The notes below the pieces were generated by a model. The model searched no databases, was not told where the DNA came from, and saw only the letters and a list, made by a program, of their open reading frames with translations. The position numbers were made by a program, and so were the translations under genes. Below, piece after piece: positions 62,946-64,000 of a stretch of 64,000 nucleotides of DNA. The first letter of the stretch is position 1. Every line of letters starts with the position of its first letter. Source of the DNA: Clostridium facile (GTDB lineage Bacteria > Bacillota > Clostridia > Oscillospirales > Ruminococcaceae); NCBI RefSeq assembly GCF_014297275.1, contig NZ_JACOQK010000001.1:1054001-1118000 (forward strand). The letters are read 5' to 3'.

Positions 62946-63289
62946 TCAAACACTTCCTTTTTGCTTTATTATTTTGCTGTATCTAGCATATACAAACTTC
63001 AGCGTAACACCGGGCTGGAATCTATCCACAAAACAGACCGTTTGCAAAATTTAAAAAACAGATCCTGAAAACGATGTTTCCACCTCAAAAATACCGCCAC
63101 TTATCAACCAGTCTTTTCCTTTCTTCACTTTGAGATATGATAAAAACAAATGAATACGTTCGGTTTTGCGAGAAATTATTTATCAAAAAATTACTGATAT
63201 CCTAACAGTTTACAAAAACAGTTGTATTTGTTCTGTTTTACAAATAGGCAAGATAGCATTTTAAGATATCCATGATACCTATCACATCC
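62946..63289. other. Intergenic region
   Basis: A/T-rich sequence between the flavodoxin gene and the converging end of the CMD-like gene. I see no supported gene and no clear terminator. Confidence 0.45.
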
Positions 63290-64000
63290 TTATACTTGTT
63301 CCGCCGCCTGGTTGATACAACGCAACGCATTCAAACTCCGTGGATACCCAATATAGGGCAGGCATTGGGAAACAATCTGGATCAAGAATTCCTTATCATT
63401 CCCCACCTTCATGTTGGCTGCTGCATGGCTGATCAATTGCGGTTCGCATCCTCCTTGGGCAGAAAGGAAACAAAAAGTAATCAATTCCCTCTGTGCGTAA
63501 TCCAATCCTTTACGTGTGTAATAATCTCCAAAACAGTTGGACGCCAGCCAATAATTGATATGGCGTGATTCTTCCGGGCCAGATTTGTAGAATTCCTTCA
63601 TACCATCCCCGAAAATATCTACCTGAGTTTGTATTCCGGCCTGTAAACGGGTTTCAGGTGTAGTAGTTGACTGCCCTTCCAATGGGAGCGAAATGCCTTG
63701 TTTCTCAAAATACTGGTTTAACGCAGACAAAAATGGGCGCACTCTACCCCAACCTAAATAGGCCACTGCCTGGTAAACAATCTCTTTCAATTCAACAGGT
63801 GTTACTCCCGATTGTTCTGCAACTGGAAGCATTGCAGTAAATTCTTCTATTCCTTGGCACCCTAATAAAGTGGAAATAATCGCCATCATTCGAGTATGGT
63901 TATCCAAATTTCCCTGGTCAATTACAGCATCAAACGCAAAATTCTGGAACAATTCAGAAAATTCCGGGTCTGTTTCTGAAAAACAGCTGCTTTCCTTTAA
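63290..64000 (-). CDS. Carboxymuconolactone decarboxylase (AhpD-like) family protein, N-terminus outside window
   Basis: The frame stays open to the right edge (the residues before the first likely start read LKESSCFSETDPEFSEL), so the gene is cut. Two CMD-type units are visible, LDNHTRMMAIISTLLGCQGI to VYQAVAYLGWGRVRPFLSAL, and LDYAQRELITFCFLSAQGGC to VSQCLPYIGYPRSLNALRCI. The second unit has CEPQLISHAAANMKVG in place of the usual C-x-x-C-x-x-H, so a redox function is doubtful. Proteins of this tandem form in Clostridia are often paired with aldo/keto reductases or flavodoxins, as here. Confidence 0.88.
   Translation of the reverse strand, partial: LKESSCFSETDPEFSELFQNFAFDAVIDQGNLDNHTRMMAIISTLLGCQGIEEFTAMLPVAEQSGVTPVELKEIVYQAVAYLGWGRVRPFLSALNQYFEKQGISLPLEGQSTTTPETRLQAGIQTQVDIFGDGMKEFYKSGPEESRHINYWLASNCFGDYYTRKGLDYAQRELITFCFLSAQGGCEPQLISHAAANMKVGNDKEFLIQIVSQCLPYIGYPRSLNALRCINQAAEQV

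Noticed and set aside
62187..63068. 293-codon plus-strand frame
   Set aside because: It crosses two well-supported minus-strand genes (AKR, flavodoxin) and is basic and repetitive in composition, with no start signal.

Overview
The window looks like a chromosome segment from an anaerobic, moderately low-GC Firmicute of the class Clostridia, probably a gut commensal related to Ruminococcaceae/Oscillospiraceae. This is inference. It rests on the type I-C cas genes, strong AGGAGG ribosome sites, the conserved nusB-xseA-xseB-ispA-dxs-tlyA-nadK-argR-recN cluster, SLH and FIVAR surface proteins, secreted rhamnosidase-like enzymes and ferredoxin-tailed aldo/keto reductases. I saw no tRNA, rRNA or CRISPR array inside the window.

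Layout. (1) 1-5.6 kb, minus strand: type I-C cas3, then cas5c-cas8c(+internal cas11c)-cas7c, with cas7c cut by the window edge. The 221-bp gap between cas3 and cas5c holds the most interesting signal. A small RNA on the opposite strand has its own promoter and terminator, begins with a shortened type I-C CRISPR repeat, and carries a guide whose first bases match the cas5c promoter next to a TTC motif. This is the architecture of a crRNA-like RNA that would direct the effector to repress its own operon. (2) 5.9-10 kb: a small membrane protein and a two-gene operon of a 110-aa protein and a NB-ARC/TPR STAND ATPase that share an N-terminal sequence tag; next to cas genes this suggests a defence island. 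(3) 10.2-18 kb: an LRR/SLH surface protein broken by one in-frame stop, a Na/phosphate transporter behind a Pho-box-like promoter, a MarR-MATE operon and a PadR-DUF1048 operon. (4) 18-31 kb: IS200 and serine-recombinase debris, then two paralogous secreted GH106-like proteins, each divergent from its own AraC-type regulator, followed by a degenerate stretch. (5) 31-41.6 kb, minus strand: a long housekeeping operon (Asp23, nusB, M22 protein, xseA, xseB, ispA, PAP2-like, dxs, tlyA, nadK, argR, recN). (6) 42-50 kb: azlCD, a CorC/HlyC protein behind a leader with a terminator, an Rrf2 regulator, and a MATE gene followed by a MarR-MATE pair. (7) 50-58.6 kb: two decayed IS3 elements, a 5'-truncated surface-protein gene, and a 1736-aa GH78-like enzyme. 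(8) 59-64 kb, minus strand: two ferredoxin-type aldo/keto reductases, an ECF S component with a DUF1893 protein, a flavodoxin and a carboxymuconolactone-decarboxylase-like protein cut by the right edge.

How the parts fit. The three large enzymes carry related FIVAR-repeat tails and the same C-terminal anchor with an AKTGD core instead of LPXTG, and the truncated gene does too. This points to one surface-display route for rhamnose-glycan hydrolysis under AraC control. The three MATE transporters lie near regulators with recognisable dyad operators.
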